From NCBI GenBank assembly GCA_965199765.1, contig CBDATC010000001.1, forward strand, positions 248,001-312,000: 64,000 bases of DNA, read 5' to 3'. The notes under the pieces are model-generated. The model saw only the letters and a program-made list of their open reading frames with translations. It searched no databases and was not told where the DNA came from. Of this stretch, positions 63,095 to 64,000 are shown one piece after another (positions within the stretch are counted from its first letter, which is position 1; the number at the start of each line of letters is the position of its first letter). A program made the translations under genes and the position numbers. The stretch is from JAPOXR01 sp965199765. Its GTDB lineage: Bacteria; Pseudomonadota; Alphaproteobacteria; Rhodobacterales; Rhodobacteraceae.

Positions 63095-64000
63095 TCAGCC
63101 CGCCGGGTTAAGTCCAGCCGCCGTGAAGACGGCTTCAAGCGATTTCTCCCGCATGGCCGCGGTTCCGACTTTTTTCAGATCCGAGCTTTCCGCCTGGCCC
63201 AGCTTCGCTCTTGCCCAATCCGGGAGCTTGCCGTACCGGTCTTGAAGAAGCTCGAGAATGAGTTCGGCCATTCCTTCCTGCCGTCCTTCGCGGTTTCCCT
63301 TGAGGCGTTCGTCTTCAAGGACCCATTTTTCGAACTGCGGCTTCAGTTTTCCCATCATCTTTTCCTTTCCGTTCGGTTCAAGCCTTTCCAATTCCAGGGC
63401 GATGCGCTTCGGATCGCAGTTCAGCTCCTCTCCGACATAGAGCGCCGCGTGCGTGAACAATCGCTCGCTTTTGAACATCCCGGCGATCGCCGCGGTCCAT
63501 TCATCGCCGATATTGTTTTTTCCGCTGCATTTCAACGCCGCCAGCACACCGCGCAGCACCGGATCGGAGGGCATATCGGTCAGCCGCATCGAAAAAAGAT
63601 CGGCGACGAAGTAGCCCATGCCCGCTTCGCGCGGATCCGCTTGGCGGTGGAACTCCCCGCTGACGAGGCGGACTTCCCCGGCATCCGCGGACCGGTGGCC
63701 GGCCAGATGCTCCATGCTGTCGATCATCAGCCGCGGCAGGTCCCAGGGCCGGTTCGCATGGCTCACCACCAGCGAAACCACCGGGGCGGCCAGAAAAGGC
63801 CGCCCGCTCCCGCCCCTGGCCGACGCCGTCACGATCTCGGTCGAGTAGCGCATGAGCTGGAACGGCGTCCGCGGATCGACGTCGCTTTTGTGCTCGATGA
63901 TGAAGCTGACCCGCCGCCCCTCCTTCATCGGGAAGCGGAGCCAGCAATCGGGAATGAGCGAAGCGCCCGCCTTCGTGGTCAGCCGGTCCGCCGGCCTCTC
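63095..64000 (-). CDS. Rpn-family PD-(D/E)XK nuclease/putative transposase, 5' end outside window
   Basis: The frame stays open to the window edge, so the N-terminus is missing; the first in-window ATG (63928) is internal. Visible sequence has the nuclease core SLIPDCWLRFP followed by VSFIIEHKSDVD, fitting the D...ExK catalytic pattern, then MRYSTEIV. The C-terminal part (LKPQFEKWVLEDERLKGNREGRQEGMAELIL) is the helical tail typical of Rpn/PDDEXK-family putative transposases, including a DRYGKLPDWARAKL segment. Such proteins promote RecA-independent recombination in E. coli and are numerous in accessory regions. Confidence 0.85.
   Translation of the reverse strand, partial: ERPADRLTTKAGASLIPDCWLRFPMKEGRRVSFIIEHKSDVDPRTPFQLMRYSTEIVTASARGGSGRPFLAAPVVSLVVSHANRPWDLPRLMIDSMEHLAGHRSADAGEVRLVSGEFHRQADPREAGMGYFVADLFSMRLTDMPSDPVLRGVLAALKCSGKNNIGDEWTAAIAGMFKSERLFTHAALYVGEELNCDPKRIALELERLEPNGKEKMMGKLKPQFEKWVLEDERLKGNREGRQEGMAELILELLQDRYGKLPDWARAKLGQAESSDLKKVGTAAMREKSLEAVFTAAGLNPAG

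Noticed and set aside
1..64000. tRNA, rRNA and CRISPR arrays
   Set aside because: I saw no cloverleaf with a T-loop motif, no rRNA signature and no regularly spaced direct repeats; a covariance search could still find a missed tRNA.

Overview
The window is a chromosomal segment of an alphaproteobacterium. Four observations support this: the order nusG-rplK-rplA-[L10 leader]-rplJ-rplL-rpoB-rpoC on the minus strand, a class I (archaeal-type) lysyl-tRNA synthetase as found in many Alphaproteobacteria, the lineage-typical insertion in RpoB, and a DUF1523 membrane protein that I know mainly from Rhodobacterales. Several decayed insertion sequences, a decayed ankyrin-repeat gene and scattered non-coding gaps suggest a genome losing genes, perhaps host-associated. 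That lifestyle is inference.

Layout. 1-12.4 kb: transcription/translation operon (rpoC, rpoB, L7/L12, L10, L1, L11, NusG), with no secE in front of nusG. 13.0-16.0 kb: a SAM methyltransferase, a lipoprotein and a TIM-barrel-like protein. 16.2-16.7 kb: the 3' remnant of an IS256-family transposase. 16.8-23.6 kb: a four-gene envelope cassette (DUF1302, DUF1329, YCF48-like beta-propeller, RND/MMPL exporter). 24.4-27.6 kb: class I LysRS, a TerB-like protein, NadD and a small ORF. 27.6-32.7 kb: a complete sugar-type ABC transporter divided between two divergent transcripts and controlled by its own LacI regulator, with two matching operator-like sites in the shared promoter. 32.9-35.6 kb: a 2H phosphoesterase, a second IS256 remnant, L-threonine aldolase and DUF1523. 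35.9-42.1 kb: an M20 peptidase with a dipeptide/opine-type ABC transporter in convergent halves. 42.2-46.8 kb: fatty acid desaturase, TerB-DnaJ protein, GNAT acetyltransferase, ankyrin remnant, HDAC-family deacetylase and a nucleoside deoxyribosyltransferase-like protein. 47-51.6 kb: a second sugar-type ABC transporter operon. 52.5-54.0 kb: an MttB-family methyltransferase without pyrrolysine.

54.4-64 kb is an accessory, visibly more GC-rich region. Two divergent paralogues of the DUF2236 (MpaB/rubber-oxygenase Lcp) haem-protein family face each other across an IS island: a truncated ISNCY copy, an intact IS5-superfamily element with terminal repeats and a possible 4-bp target duplication, and a second ISNCY copy with a one-base frameshift. 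Upstream of the right-hand DUF2236 gene lies about 420 bp of non-coding DNA with eight short inverted repeats; I consider this the most interesting unexplained sequence. The window ends in a decayed IS5-family transposase and an Rpn-family PD-(D/E)XK nuclease that runs off the edge.

No tRNA, rRNA or CRISPR array was recognised. All calls come from reading the sequence and recalled family motifs; no database search was run.
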